In this document: in pieces, positions 55,360-64,000 of the stretch
How positions within the stretch are numbered: the first letter of the stretch is position 1
Layout of the letters: each line of letters starts with the position of its first letter
Origin: Sambucus nigra
Taxonomy: Eukaryota > Streptophyta > Magnoliopsida > Dipsacales > Adoxaceae
DNA: 64,000 nt
NCBI GenBank assembly: GCA_949130495.1
Contig: OX422213.1
Coordinates: 538,889,467-538,953,466 of the forward strand
Direction: 5' to 3'
The notes under the pieces: model-generated
Databases searched by the model: none
The model's input: the letters and a program-made list of their open reading frames with translations, nothing else
Told to the model about the DNA's origin: nothing
Position numbers and translations under genes: made by a program

Positions 55360-57566
55360 ATGGTTTACCCTGTTGAATCTCTTGATAAGTTTCGTTCTGA
55401 TTTTTCTACTCCCTCCTGGGTTGTTCTGGAAGAGCTTTCTGAGCCTTCTGATTATTTCTGCTTGGCTGAGGGACATTGGTTCCCCAGTCTTTTTATTGCT
55501 GAGTGTGAATATTCTTTTCCACCAAATCCCTTGTGTTTGGAATTCTGTCAGTACTTTGACGTTGTTCCTGCAAGAATAGCCCCCAACACATGGAGAATAG
55601 TTAATGGGGTGCATAGATTAAATCAAATCCATGTTACTCGCATAGGAATTCCTAAGATTATGTTTTGTTATAGATGGGCAGTTAATGATAACATTTTTTA
55701 TTTAAAAACTATATTTTTAAATAGATCCTTTGTAGTCAATCTCCCTGATGCCAATAGGGATTACTTTGAGCATGGGATTGTCATAAAAAATTGGCAGCAT
55801 GCTCCTTTATCTAGAGATGAAGTTTATCAGGGTCCCAGATGCCCACCTTATGGCAATGGGATAGGTTATTTTTATTTCATTTTATTTATTTTGAAATCAT
55901 GCTTCTTTCGTGTTTGATAAAATGTGCCACTGATATTTCCATGTCTATTTATTTATTTGTAGTTGACAGTAAAAGAAAGTGCCCAAAAGAAGCAGATGTC
56001 AATATAAGGCATTTGAAACTTATCTGGATCCTGCATCAATCTTTTGTTGACGAGCATATTAGGTCGGCATCATATCTGCTGCAATACAAGAGATACACCA
56101 CCTCTTTTACTGCTCGTCCAGTTATAAGTGAATCAGAGCCAGTACCAGCTTCCACCAGCTCCTCGCCTGAATCTCACGTCCCTTTAAGTGAAAGGATGAA
56201 GAGAAGAAGACCTCCCACTCTCTTCGAGAAACCTGCTTCCGGCTCTGGTGAGGTAAAAAGAAGTAAGGTTGATGTCCTAGGGGAGGGGACAAAGAAGAAT
56301 GATGCACCTTCCTCGGCTGATGTCGTGAAGGTTGTCGAGAAGCCCGCAGTGGCTCCGAGCAGGTCTGCTACTCCTGGAGAGGTGATTGTAATATCACCGA
56401 CCAAGGGTTCTTCCTTGGTTGAATATGTTCCTATTCCTGTTCCCCCGAGGAGGCTGAAGAAGAGCTCCTCGGTTAATTTGGCTGACACCATCTGTCAGCC
56501 CCCAGCTACTGGAACTGGGGTTCCTACTTTTGTTCCCCCGAGCTCTGCCATGAGCTCGGTAAAGTTCTGGATCATTCCCGAGGTCCAAGGTACTGAAGAA
56601 AACCTTACCCGGGACATGGTCACTTCGTTAGTTGCTCGCCATCTTGCTTCTGTAAGTCTTCTTACTTTGAACTTTTCATATTTCCTTTGTCATTTTTGTT
56701 TCTGACTTTCTTTCTTTTTACTTTCACAGTTGACGATCTGCTTTAATATAATTCTAAAGAAGGATGAAGCAATTAAAGCTTCATGCTCCTCGTCCAGTGT
56801 GGAGGGAGCTCTGGAAGAAGCTATCAAGTCTTTGGACGATTCTCGCCAGACATATGCTACTGACAAGGCTGTTTGGGAGAAGAAGCTTGCCTCCATCGAG
56901 CAGGAGAAAGCTCGAGCTGTTGAGGTCTCCAAGTAGTTGGAGAAGAGAATAAAGCAGTTAGAGGGGAAAAATAAAGAGCTTGAAGAGAAGCTCAATTTTG
57001 CTGGAGAGTTTGAAGATAAACTTAAGGGTACTGAGGAGGATCTAGCTCAGCTTCGAGAAGTAGGTCGGCAGAAGGAGGAGATTGAAAATAAATTGAAAGC
57101 TGTTGATACCATGCTGTCCGAGAATCTTTCCTCGAAGAAGTTGAAGAGGAATATGGCTGTGAAGAAGTCCTTCAACACTGGCTGGGACAAGGGGTGGAAT
57201 AAGGGGTTGGTTGCTATGGTGTCGCAAGTGGACTATAGCAGTCTCAAATACTTTAGGTATGGATGGGTTGCTGCTCTCCAGGAAATGAAAGTTGATGAAT
57301 CTTCTGAGCTTTTCCAGCAACATATTCCTGGTCCCCTTCCAACCCCAGAAGATCTTAAAGAGGACGAAGCTGCCTCAGAAGAGTCTTCTATGGTGATGGG
57401 AGATCATCCCACAACCATTCAGCCTGCTGCAGAGGAACTTCAGCAGATTGTTACTTCCTCCGAACAACTGCCAGTGCTCCCCGAGCAATTATCCATTCCC
57501 TCCAAGCAACCTACTTCCTCCTCCCAGCCTCCTGAGAAGGTTTTGGGAGATAAGGAAAAGGTGTAG
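55360..57566 (+). pseudogene. antisense gene of Tat element: gypsy-type transposon domain plus coiled coil
   Basis: Opposite in direction to pol, between pol and the 3' LTR, as described for extra antisense ORFs of Tat-lineage elements. Exon 1 (55360-55864) encodes a domain with FPPNPLCLEFCQYFDVVP and APNTWRIVNG, resembling the 'putative gypsy type transposon' family (PF04195). Predicted introns 55865-55962 (GT...TTTGTAG) and 56652-56729 (GTAAGT...TTTCACAG) keep the frame. Exon 2 (55963-56651) is Ser/Pro-rich and low in structure; exon 3 (56730-57566) is a long coiled coil ending in a Gln/Pro-rich tail. One in-frame TAG at 56934 (AAG TAG TTG) breaks the coil. Function unknown. AATAAA at 57643-57648. 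Confidence 0.75.
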
Positions 57567-57731
57567 AGTTGTTCAGGTTTATCTTTACATTTTTCTTTTG
57601 TCAATTGTAACCCAGCATATGTAAATCTGAACTTTATGATCTAATAAAACTTGGACTTTTTTTCATACTGTTGTCTATCTTCATACTTTGTCCTGATTCT
57701 TATTGATTACTGCTTTTTCTTTCTCTGCTAG
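57567..57731 (+). other. gap between antisense reading frames, possible intron
   Basis: Contains AATAAA at 57643-57648 and a good 3' splice site (CTTTTTCTTTCTCTGCTAG, ending 57731). A weak donor AAG|GTGTAG at 57561 would join the two reading frames in phase, so this may be either a 3' UTR or an intron. Confidence 0.45.
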
Positions 57732-59015
57732 TTTCTGGCCAGGATGGAATTGTTATCTGCCCATGATACAAAGCTACTGCGATAATGTAATGAATATTTT
57801 AAGGCTAGTCACACAGACCCGAGTGCAACACAAATTGTAGACATCCTCGGCCAAGATTCTTCAGAACAGGCAGTGGAAGCATATCAATATTTGAAGTGTC
57901 TCCTCGATTGAGCAGTGGCCAATAATGTGGCCTATTATGATATGATCGAAGATCTCTAGGGAACCCTCGAGGACCTTCATCTACAATACAAAGAATCCAC
58001 TGCCCTGTTGCATGAGGGGTACGAGAAGAAGTACCAGTAACTCAATACTGACAAGGGGTACGAGAAGCACTTTGTTGTCAACGAGGTGAGGGCAAGAACT
58101 CTGAGGGGCGAGGTCGAGGAATGCAGACAAATTGTCGAGTTTCTAGAGCAAAAGAACAACAACTTGAAGAAAGAGCTATCACAGTTGAAGTCTGCAGCCT
58201 CTTCTTCAAAAGCCTTAATCCCAGTGACCAATGAGGGATTCTCGTTCTTAGAGGTCGAGAACGCCAACTTGAGGGACGAGTTGGAAACCTTGAAGAGATC
58301 TGGTCCTTCCACATATTCTCAGGGACGAGCAAGAGCACCTCGGGGATGAGCTAGAACAGCTCGGATTCCAGTCGAGGAACAGAGGACTTAGTCTGCCCTA
58401 GAGAACCAGGCCTTCCAGCTGATGGCGAAGAACCAGTCTTTGGCTGAAATATCAAAGAAGATCAAGGACTTGGAAGAGAATCTCTCTGAGCAGAAATCTA
58501 CCTTGGAGGATAAAGAGCTCTTCGTCAAAAATCTCCACGAGCAGCTGGACAGACTAACATATCAGTTCCACAAACAGCCCGGGGAGTTCTGGATGGCTGG
58601 ATACAATGAAGCGCTCTACCACTTGGACGATCGTATCCAGAATACCAATAATGAGGGCTACAAATAAGGTTGGTTGAATGCCTTAGGTGTGATGCAGCTC
58701 GAATAGGGTCATTACCTGTGGGACTACCACGATCCCGGGTTGCTCGACTTACCTGTGCCACCATGCAAATTGGATATGAGTTGGATCCCTGCACGGGCCA
58801 TTCCTCAGAGCTTGATTTAAAAGTATCTCGGTGACTACAATCTTCATTCAAAAGCCGAGATATCTCGTCCCGAGCATCTTTTGGATCGACCATCCGTGAT
58901 GAATGTCAGGATGTTGAAGGATCTCAACTTCATCAATTCTCCTCTGGCTTTAAATGATTCGCCTGCTGGCGAGGAACTTGTGTCAAAAACAGAGGGGAAA
59001 AGACCAGTAGAATAG
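57732..59015 (+). pseudogene. antisense coiled-coil reading frame with nine in-frame stops
   Basis: From the ATG at 57744 one reading frame of 424 codons runs to TAG at 59013-59015 with no frameshift, interrupted by nine stops (57783, 57909, 57957, 58038, 58347, 58389, 58665, 58704, 58818). The translation is coiled-coil-like in the middle (VEECRQIVEFLEQKNNNLKK; later KKIKDLEENLSEQKS), then EFWMAGYNEALYHLDD and a C-terminal acidic part. Not recognised as a known family. Every stop is one C-to-T step from CAA, CAG or CGA. It may be the last exon of the gene at 55360. Confidence 0.65.
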
Positions 59016-59272
59016 GAATTTTTGATGTAATAGTTAGTATATATTTCAAATCAATGTAACTTTCATTTCATTATCAATGTAATTCATTTTGAATTCAATG
59101 AAAGACTTTCATTTTTATTCGCTATTGTCTTTTAACACTTTATATTTGTGCATGCATATCTGATAAAAAGATAACAATATTGTGTAGTTTGAACTTGTGA
59201 TAGTCATTTGGAAAAAAACAACATTTTGTTTCTTGACCAACTTAGCAATAAAGTAATAAGTATAAAAATGTA
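59016..59272. other. 3' flank of antisense frames, no gene
   Basis: AT-rich. Contains AATAAA at about 59247-59252 on the + strand. Nothing else recognised. Confidence 0.5.
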
Positions 59273-59850
59273 TAAAATGTTTCCAACCAACCAAGGTTGT
59301 TAAATTCTTCATGTCAACCAACTACAGTTAGTGGGTTTTTATCCCCGACCAGCTATAGTTAATCTTTTTGAAATAATATGGCCCATAAAATGTTTCCGAC
59401 CAACTAAGGTCGGTAAATTTTCCTTGTTGACCAACTACAGTTGGTGGGTTTTTATCCCCAACCAGCCATAGTTAGTAGACTTTGGCACTTTTTGGAATAA
59501 TTTTACCTCCCAACCAACATAAGTTGGCAATTTCGAGAATATATTTACCTCCCGACCAACATAAGTTGGCATTTTCGAGAATATATTTACTTCCTAACCA
59601 ACATAAGTTGGCATTTTTAGGAATATTTTGTTTCCTAGCCAAACAGGTTGGCATTTTTAGGAATTTGTTTCCTAGCCAAACGGGTTGGCATTTTTAGGAA
59701 TATTTTGTTTCCTAGCCAAACAGGTTGGCATTTTTAGGAATATTTTTGTTTCCTAACCAACCGAGGTTGGTATTTTTAGGAATATTTTGTTTCCTAGCCA
59801 AACAGGTTGGCATTTTTGGAAATATTTTGTTAAGTAGCCTGATATTTTTG
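59273..59850. repeat. tandem array of short inverted repeats (CCAAC...GTTGG)
   Basis: About fourteen units, each with a small potential hairpin such as CCAACATAAGTTGG, CCAACTACAGTTGG or GCCAAACAGGTTGGC. The left part repeats as a ~124-bp block of three words (TTTCCAACCAACC..., TTTCCGACCAACT...); from about 59510 the period falls to roughly 40-50 bp with a constant spacer (ATTTTTAGGAATATTTTGTTTCCT). It lies just after the integrase stop, between the convergent ends of pol and the antisense gene. Tandem repeats in this position are known from plant Tat/Ogre elements. Confidence 0.88.
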
Positions 59851-59984
59851 CTGAGTAGTCTGATCTTTGCCGAGTAGTGTGTAGCACTAGTATTCCCCAA
59901 AAAATTCTCAATAAAAGGAAAAACTTTGGCAGAATATCTTCATTTTATTCATATTGATGTAACTGCATTACATGGGAATATACA
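59851..59984. other. spacer between hairpin array and integrase end
   Basis: Has three diverged GTAGCCTGAT / GTAGTCTGATC / GTAGTGTG phrases at 59835-59885, no coding. Confidence 0.5.
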
Positions 59985-61040
59985 TCACTGATAATACTTG
60001 CGCAGGTGCTCTGCGTTCCATGCATTCTTAAACTCCTCCCCCTCTAGAGTTGCTATTCGGTAAGTTCCTAGTCGAACAACTTCTGTAACTCGGTATCGTC
60101 CATGCCAATTTGCCTCCAGTTTATTGTGCTTTTGAATTACTTTCTTCAGCACATAGTCTCCTTCTTTCAGGTCGCATTTCTTTACCCTCTTGTTGTAAAA
60201 CAAAGTTGTTCGCTGCTGGTATGCAGCATTTCTGATGGCTGCTTCTTCTCTAACTTCCTCGATCATGTCTAAATCCAGTCTTCTCATTAAGTCGCTGATA
60301 GGGGAATTGAAATTCAGTACCCTGTGTGTTGGGAGGCCCAACTCGGCAGGTATAACAGCTTCACTTCCAAACGCCAGCATATATGGTGATTCTCCAGTTG
60401 CTACTTGGGGAGTAGTTCGGTAAGCCCAGAGTACTGATTGTAGTTCGTTGATCCAATTCGATTTTTCATCATCCAGTCTTTTCTTCAAGACATTTAGCAG
60501 CGTTCTGTTTGTCACTTCAGTTTGTCCATTGCTTTGAGGATGGCCTGGTGCTAAGTGGACCTTCAAAATGTTTGACTGATGGCAATAGGCAGCGAACTCC
60601 TCGTTATCAAATTGTGTTCCATGGTCTGTGATGAAAGCATGAGGAAGACCATATCGACAAATGATGTTCTTCCAAATAAATTGGTACACCTTCTCGTACG
60701 TCATATCAATGAGTGGCTCAGCTTCTACCCACTTAGTAAAATAATTCACTGCGACGACGAGGTATTTGAACCTTCCTCGGGTCATTGGCAGTGGCCCAAC
60801 CAAATCAATTCCCCACATGGAAAATGGCCAAGGGGAAGTTATGGGTGTCAACAATGCTTGTGCAGTTCTTCGGATGGAGGAAAAGCGCTGGCATTTATCA
60901 CATTTCTTGGCATAGGCTACACAATCATCTCTCATCGTCGGCCAGTAGTATCCCTGCGTCATCATCCTTTGCAAAAGCGTCTGACCTGCTACATGTGCTC
61001 CACAGGACCCTTCATAGATCTCTTCAATCAAATCCTTCAC
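59985..61040 (-). CDS. integrase of Tat-type Ty3/gypsy element (C-terminal end of pol)
   Basis: 351 codons open to the natural stop. The zinc domain keeps H16, C47 and C50, but the first His of the HHCC set appears as Tyr (IYEGSCGAH). The catalytic triad is complete: D79 (MWGIDLVGP), D139 (FITDHGTQF) and E175 (GQTEVTNR), with the DD35E spacing exact. The C-terminal part has FYNKRVKKCDLKEGDYVL and WHGRYRVTEV and ends EHLRKYYQ; no chromodomain. It inserts element cDNA into host DNA. The reading frame upstream is closed by a TAG just before 61062 (AVL-stop-RR), so it is really the last part of a broken pol. Best preserved segment in the window. Confidence 0.9.
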   Translation of the reverse strand: MKDLIEEIYEGSCGAHVAGQTLLQRMMTQGYYWPTMRDDCVAYAKKCDKCQRFSSIRRTAQALLTPITSPWPFSMWGIDLVGPLPMTRGRFKYLVVAVNYFTKWVEAEPLIDMTYEKVYQFIWKNIICRYGLPHAFITDHGTQFDNEEFAAYCHQSNILKVHLAPGHPQSNGQTEVTNRTLLNVLKKRLDDEKSNWINELQSVLWAYRTTPQVATGESPYMLAFGSEAVIPAELGLPTHRVLNFNSPISDLMRRLDLDMIEEVREEAAIRNAAYQQRTTLFYNKRVKKCDLKEGDYVLKKVIQKHNKLEANWHGRYRVTEVVRLGTYRIATLEGEEFKNAWNAEHLRKYYQ

Positions 61041-61061
61041 CTCGGAGGGATGTACACGTCT

Positions 61062-61543
61062 CTACAAAACTGCCATAATTTCTCGTCTATACAAAATACC
61101 GTTAGTTAATACATACCGAGCAGCTTTAAACTTCAATTTCTTGGCTGTGAGCTTGTCAATTGGTAATTTCCCCTCTTCAATATATGCCCTGATGGGATCC
61201 ATCCAAGATGGTCCTAAATCAAGGGTAATAAAGTTCATCATCAGATGTTCATCTATACTCCGACCAACCAACACTTCAATTGGTATTGTTCGTCGTAGCT
61301 CGGTGCGAGTAGCTGATGCTAGTCGAGCTAGGGCGTCTTCTCTCGCATTCTCCATTATTGGTATTCTGACTAGCTGAACAGCGGCAAATTCTGACACCAG
61401 CTCCTTTGCCTTTGCATGATATCTGATCATTAATTCTCCTCTAACTGCATATACTCCCAACATTTGATTTATGATCAATTGAGAATCACTGAAGACAATA
61501 ATCTGTTGCGCCTCCATAATTTTTGCCAAACTAACTCCTGCAA
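61062..61543 (-). pseudogene. second (plant-type) RNase H, C-terminal half, Tat pol
   Basis: Frame 61062-61529 contains IVFSDSQLIINQMLG (third catalytic Asp) and NAREDALARLAS (last Asp) of the additional RNase H found in Tat-lineage elements, followed by the linker to integrase (LKFKAARYVLTNGILYRRE). A one-base deletion near 61545 (GCC TGA TTG where GCC-TNG-ATT-GCA is expected) shifts it out of frame from the first half, and a TAG ends it before the integrase. Confidence 0.85.
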
Positions 61544-62281
61544 TCAGGCCTCATACTCAGCCTCATTGTTGGAAGCTTTGAATTGGAAACGCAGGGGGTA
61601 TTCCATGTCGACCTCGTCTGGAGTGCTCAAAACTATCCCCACGCCACATCCTATAGTGCAAGATGAACCATCTACATATAGCCTCCATATAGTTAACTCG
61701 TCTTCAAATTTCTGATCAGTCAGAGTTCTTCGGTGAAATATTTGTTGCTTTCTTTCATCCTCCCCGAATTTTTCTTTATCTTCGTCGATCATCTCTTCTT
61801 GCCCTTTTACCAATTGAAATTGGTATGAGCTCGAATTTGATGATTTTTTAATATCCACTTGCCCTTTTACCAATCGTAATTGGTTTGAGCTAGTGTTTGT
61901 TGATCCTGTAACATCCACAGGTTGATCAGTGAGCAACTTTTGCTCCTCGGGGGTATCAGGATAGGTGAACTCTGCTATAAAATCTGCTACAGCCTGCACT
62001 TTTAGCGATGATCTGGGTTCATAAACTATATCATATTCACCGAGCTCTATTGCCCAGTACATCAATCTCCCTGATTTTTTTGGTTTATGAAGGGCTTGCC
62101 TCAATGGCATATCGGTATATACTACTATGGTATGAGCCTGGAAGTATGGCCTCATTCTTCTACTTGCCTTAATAAGCGCCAGTGCTAACTTTTCCAACCT
62201 TGGATATCTGATCTCTGCTCCTCGGAAGGCCTTACTTGTGTAGTAAATTAGTTTTTGCACTCCATTCTCCACTCTGATCAA
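61544..62281 (-). pseudogene. RNase H and start of second RNase H, Tat pol
   Basis: 245 codons. First half: Ty3 RNase H (YYTSKAFRGAEIRYPRLEK, then VVYTDMPLRQAL). A linker follows with an in-frame 60-bp duplication (61799 and 61859; QLRLVKGQ then QFQLVKGQ). The end is the start of the second RNase H, LYVDGSSCTIGCGVG and NNEAEYEA, carrying its first Asp and Glu. Two RNase H domains are diagnostic of the Tat lineage. An upstream TAG (AVS-stop-A) at about 62285 separates it from the RT part. Confidence 0.88.
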
Positions 62282-62615
62282 CGCCTAGCTAACTGCATTC
62301 TCGGACACTGCAAGGTACAAATACATTTTTTCTCCCATCACTGGCCTGGATAAGTGGAGGTGCTCCCAAGTATTTCTTCAAGTCTTGAAAAGCCTTCTCA
62401 CATTCATCATTCCACTCAAAAGTCTTTCTGAGTGTCTTGAAGAATGGGAGACATCTATCAGTTGCTCGTGACACAAATCTGTTGAGTGCTGCTACTCGTC
62501 CTGTGAGACTCTGCACTTCCTTCTTCGTCGTTGGAGATCGCAGACCTAATAAAGCTTTGTTCTTTTCAGGATTTTCTTCAATGCCTCGTTGATTGACAAT
62601 GTACCCGAGAAACAT
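62282..62615 (-). pseudogene. RT thumb and connection, Tat pol
   Basis: Frame 62289-62615: MFLGYIVNQRGIEENPEKNK, then LTGRVAALNRFVSRATDRCLPFF, the usual end of Tat RT. Two frame breaks bound it: an extra base in the run GGGAGAAAAAAT near 62330 that throws off the expected next block, and another in the CCCACACGAAG region near 62640, with a TGA close by. Confidence 0.85.
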
Positions 62616-63324
62616 GCCTTCTCATACTCCAAATATGCACTTCGTGTGGGTTTAGCTTCATTTGATATTTATCCAGTTGATCAAAAGTCTGACTTAAGTT
62701 AACTAGATGATCGGCAGCTTTCTTGCTTTTCGTCAGCATGTCGTCAACATAGACTTCCATATTGCAACTGATTTGTTCAGCAAAGACCTTGTTCATCAGC
62801 CGTTGATATGTCGCACCTGCATTTTTCAAACCAAAAGGCATAACATTATAATAATAAGTTCCCCTAGGGGTAATGAAAGAAGTACTCTCCCTATCTTCAG
62901 GTTTCATTTTGATCTGATTGTAGCCAGAATAAGCATCCATGAAACTCAGCAACTCATGTCCCGAGGTAGCATCCACCAGTTAATCAATTCGGGGAAGTGG
63001 AAAGTGATCCTTTGGGCATGCTTTGTTGAGGTCGGTGAAGTCTACACACATCCTCCACTTGTTGTTTTTCTTCTTTACCATCACCACATTGGCTAACCAG
63101 TCTGGATATTTAACATCTTTAATGAAACAAGCTTTCTGGAGCTTCTCGACTTCCTCCTGTATATCTTGATTCTTCTCGGGACTGAATACTCTTCTTCTCT
63201 GCTTCACAGGCTTGATCTCTTTATTCACATTGAGCTCATGACATAAGAAGTTTGGGTCTATTCCTGGCATATCCTCATGACTCCAAGCAAAAGTTTGTTT
63301 TCTGCTTTTTAGGAAAACTATCAA
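62616..63324 (-). pseudogene. reverse transcriptase fingers and palm, Tat pol
   Basis: Two frames in the same phase, 62980-63324 and 62578-62976, separated by one TAA where PRID-Gln-LVDATSG is expected (CAA to TAA). Motifs: NVVMVKKKNNKWRMCVDFTDLN, then LSFMDAYSGYNQIKM, NVMPFGLKNAGATYQRLMN and the catalytic YVDDML. It copies element RNA into DNA. Apart from that stop and the downstream frameshift the domain is intact. Confidence 0.9.
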
Positions 63325-64000
63325 TTCCTATTTCAGTGAGGCATCTAACGACGAACCTATTTGAGTTGTTCATTCCGGGTGCTCGTCGTCCAAAATGATA
63401 TTTTCAGTAGCTTCCACCACCTGACCTTTCATAAGCTGCGAGTCGTCTCTAGGATCCAATGTTTCAATCTCTGCACCTTCATCCACTTGATAGGTAGTAG
63501 TCTTTTTTTTAGATTCTTCCAATTCTTCTTGCTCGGCAGATGAGTAGTAACATTCCCGAGCTACGTTTTGGTCACCCTTCATAACTCCCACTCCAAAATT
63601 GGTTGGAAATTTCGGGCATTGATGTACAGTAGATGATACTGCTTCAAATTTCTTCAATCCTACCCTTCCCATGATGATATTGTAAGCTGACTGGACATTC
63701 TTATCCATCACAAAGAAACGTACTCTTTCTATTGGACAAATAAGCCATGTACCGATGAACATATCCAACTTGATTTTCCCAAGTGGAAAAACTTTCTCTC
63801 CAGCAAACCCGAGGAGGGTCATATCTTCATGACTCCATGCAAAAGTTTGTCTTCTGCTTCTAAGGAAAGTTATCAATTCCTATTTTAATGAGGCTTCCAA
63901 CGACGAACCTACTTGAGTAGTTCGCTCAGGGTGTTCGTCGTCCAGAATGATGTTTTTAGTAGCTTCCACCACTTGACCCTTCACGAGATGCGACTCATCT
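63268..64000 (-). repeat. 552-bp tandem duplication within Tat pol
   Basis: 63268-63448 aligns with 63820-64000 at a constant offset of 552 bp (184 codons). Shared phrases include CATATCYTCATGACTCCA, AAAGTTTG and CGACGAACCTA. The copies differ at several sites. The right end of the second unit lies outside the window. Confidence 0.85.
63325..64000 (-). pseudogene. protease C-terminal part and protease-RT linker, Tat pol, with in-frame duplication
   Basis: Frame 63370-63876 contains GEKVFPLGKIKLDMF, then SAYNIIMGRVGLKKFEAV, KFPTNFGVG and GDQNVARECY: the C-terminal flap and end of the Tat protease region and the linker before RT. The catalytic Asp lies upstream, outside the window. The beginning of this frame (FLRSRRQTFAWSHEDM) repeats what stands just before RT (63240-63324), showing a 552-bp tandem duplication. 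A stop before 63370 separates it from RT. Confidence 0.85.

Noticed and set aside
59273..59850. Regular repeats resembling a CRISPR array
   Set aside because: Plant nuclear context with no cas genes; units vary in length and spacers are themselves conserved, unlike CRISPR.
60579..61109. 176-codon frame on the + strand
   Set aside because: Shadow of the integrase reading frame on the opposite strand.

Overview
This is nuclear DNA of a flowering plant, probably a eudicot, although the species cannot be told from the sequence. It is AT-rich, has no convincing host gene, tRNA or rRNA, and is made almost wholly of retroelements nested inside one another. The plant setting is shown by Ty3/gypsy polyproteins of the chromovirus (Tekay/Del-like) and Tat types, initiator-Met tRNA primer sites (TGGTATCAGAGC), 5-bp target duplications and Helitron-like ends.

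Layout. (1) 1-4929: a tandem, non-coding LTR element on the + strand (internal end, LTR, internal, LTR), inserted in the integrase region of the next element. (2) 4930-48783: one large Ty3/gypsy composite on the - strand, arranged LTR1 (21135-48783, broken up), copy B internal (14499-21134), LTR2 (11720-14498), copy A internal (4930-11719). LTR2 is at once the 3' LTR of B and the 5' LTR of A. Later insertions split it: a solo LTR at 8125-11169 (TSD CTTGA), a solo LTR at 15485-17492 (TSD AAAAG), a non-coding copia-like element at 21924-27023 (TSD CAATG), a solo LTR at 27189-33366 (decayed TSD TAACT/TAGCC) that itself holds a solo LTR at 29048-31388 (TSD ATATA), and a 13.5-kb group of Helitron-like sequences at 34771-48304. 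(3) 48784-49775: a ~160-175 bp tandem repeat. (4) 49881-54197: a third, 5'-end-only copy (C) of a related chromovirus (gag remnant plus 5' LTR). (5) 54297-64000: a much better preserved Tat-type element on the - strand (3' LTR, antisense gene region, hairpin repeat array, integrase, second RNase H, RNase H, RT, protease), running off the right edge.

How the parts work together. The Tat element keeps the order protease-RT-RNaseH-aRNaseH-integrase with catalytic residues and only a few lesions. Between pol and its 3' LTR lies a + strand (antisense) spliced gene for a 'putative gypsy-type transposon' domain followed by coiled coils; gene and pol converge on an array of short inverted repeats. 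The chromovirus copies are heavily broken, and A and B share the loss of the protease catalytic Asp.

Most notable: (a) several different LTR families carry, in the part predicted to be transcribed, a tight cluster of short palindromic words, and homologous LTRs have clusters in the same place with different words; (b) the 21924-27023 element has two primer-binding sites, one captured inside its LTR, suggesting a primer-site switch that lengthened the LTR; (c) a 424-codon antisense reading frame in the Tat element has nine stops but no frameshift, each stop being one C-to-T step from a sense codon.
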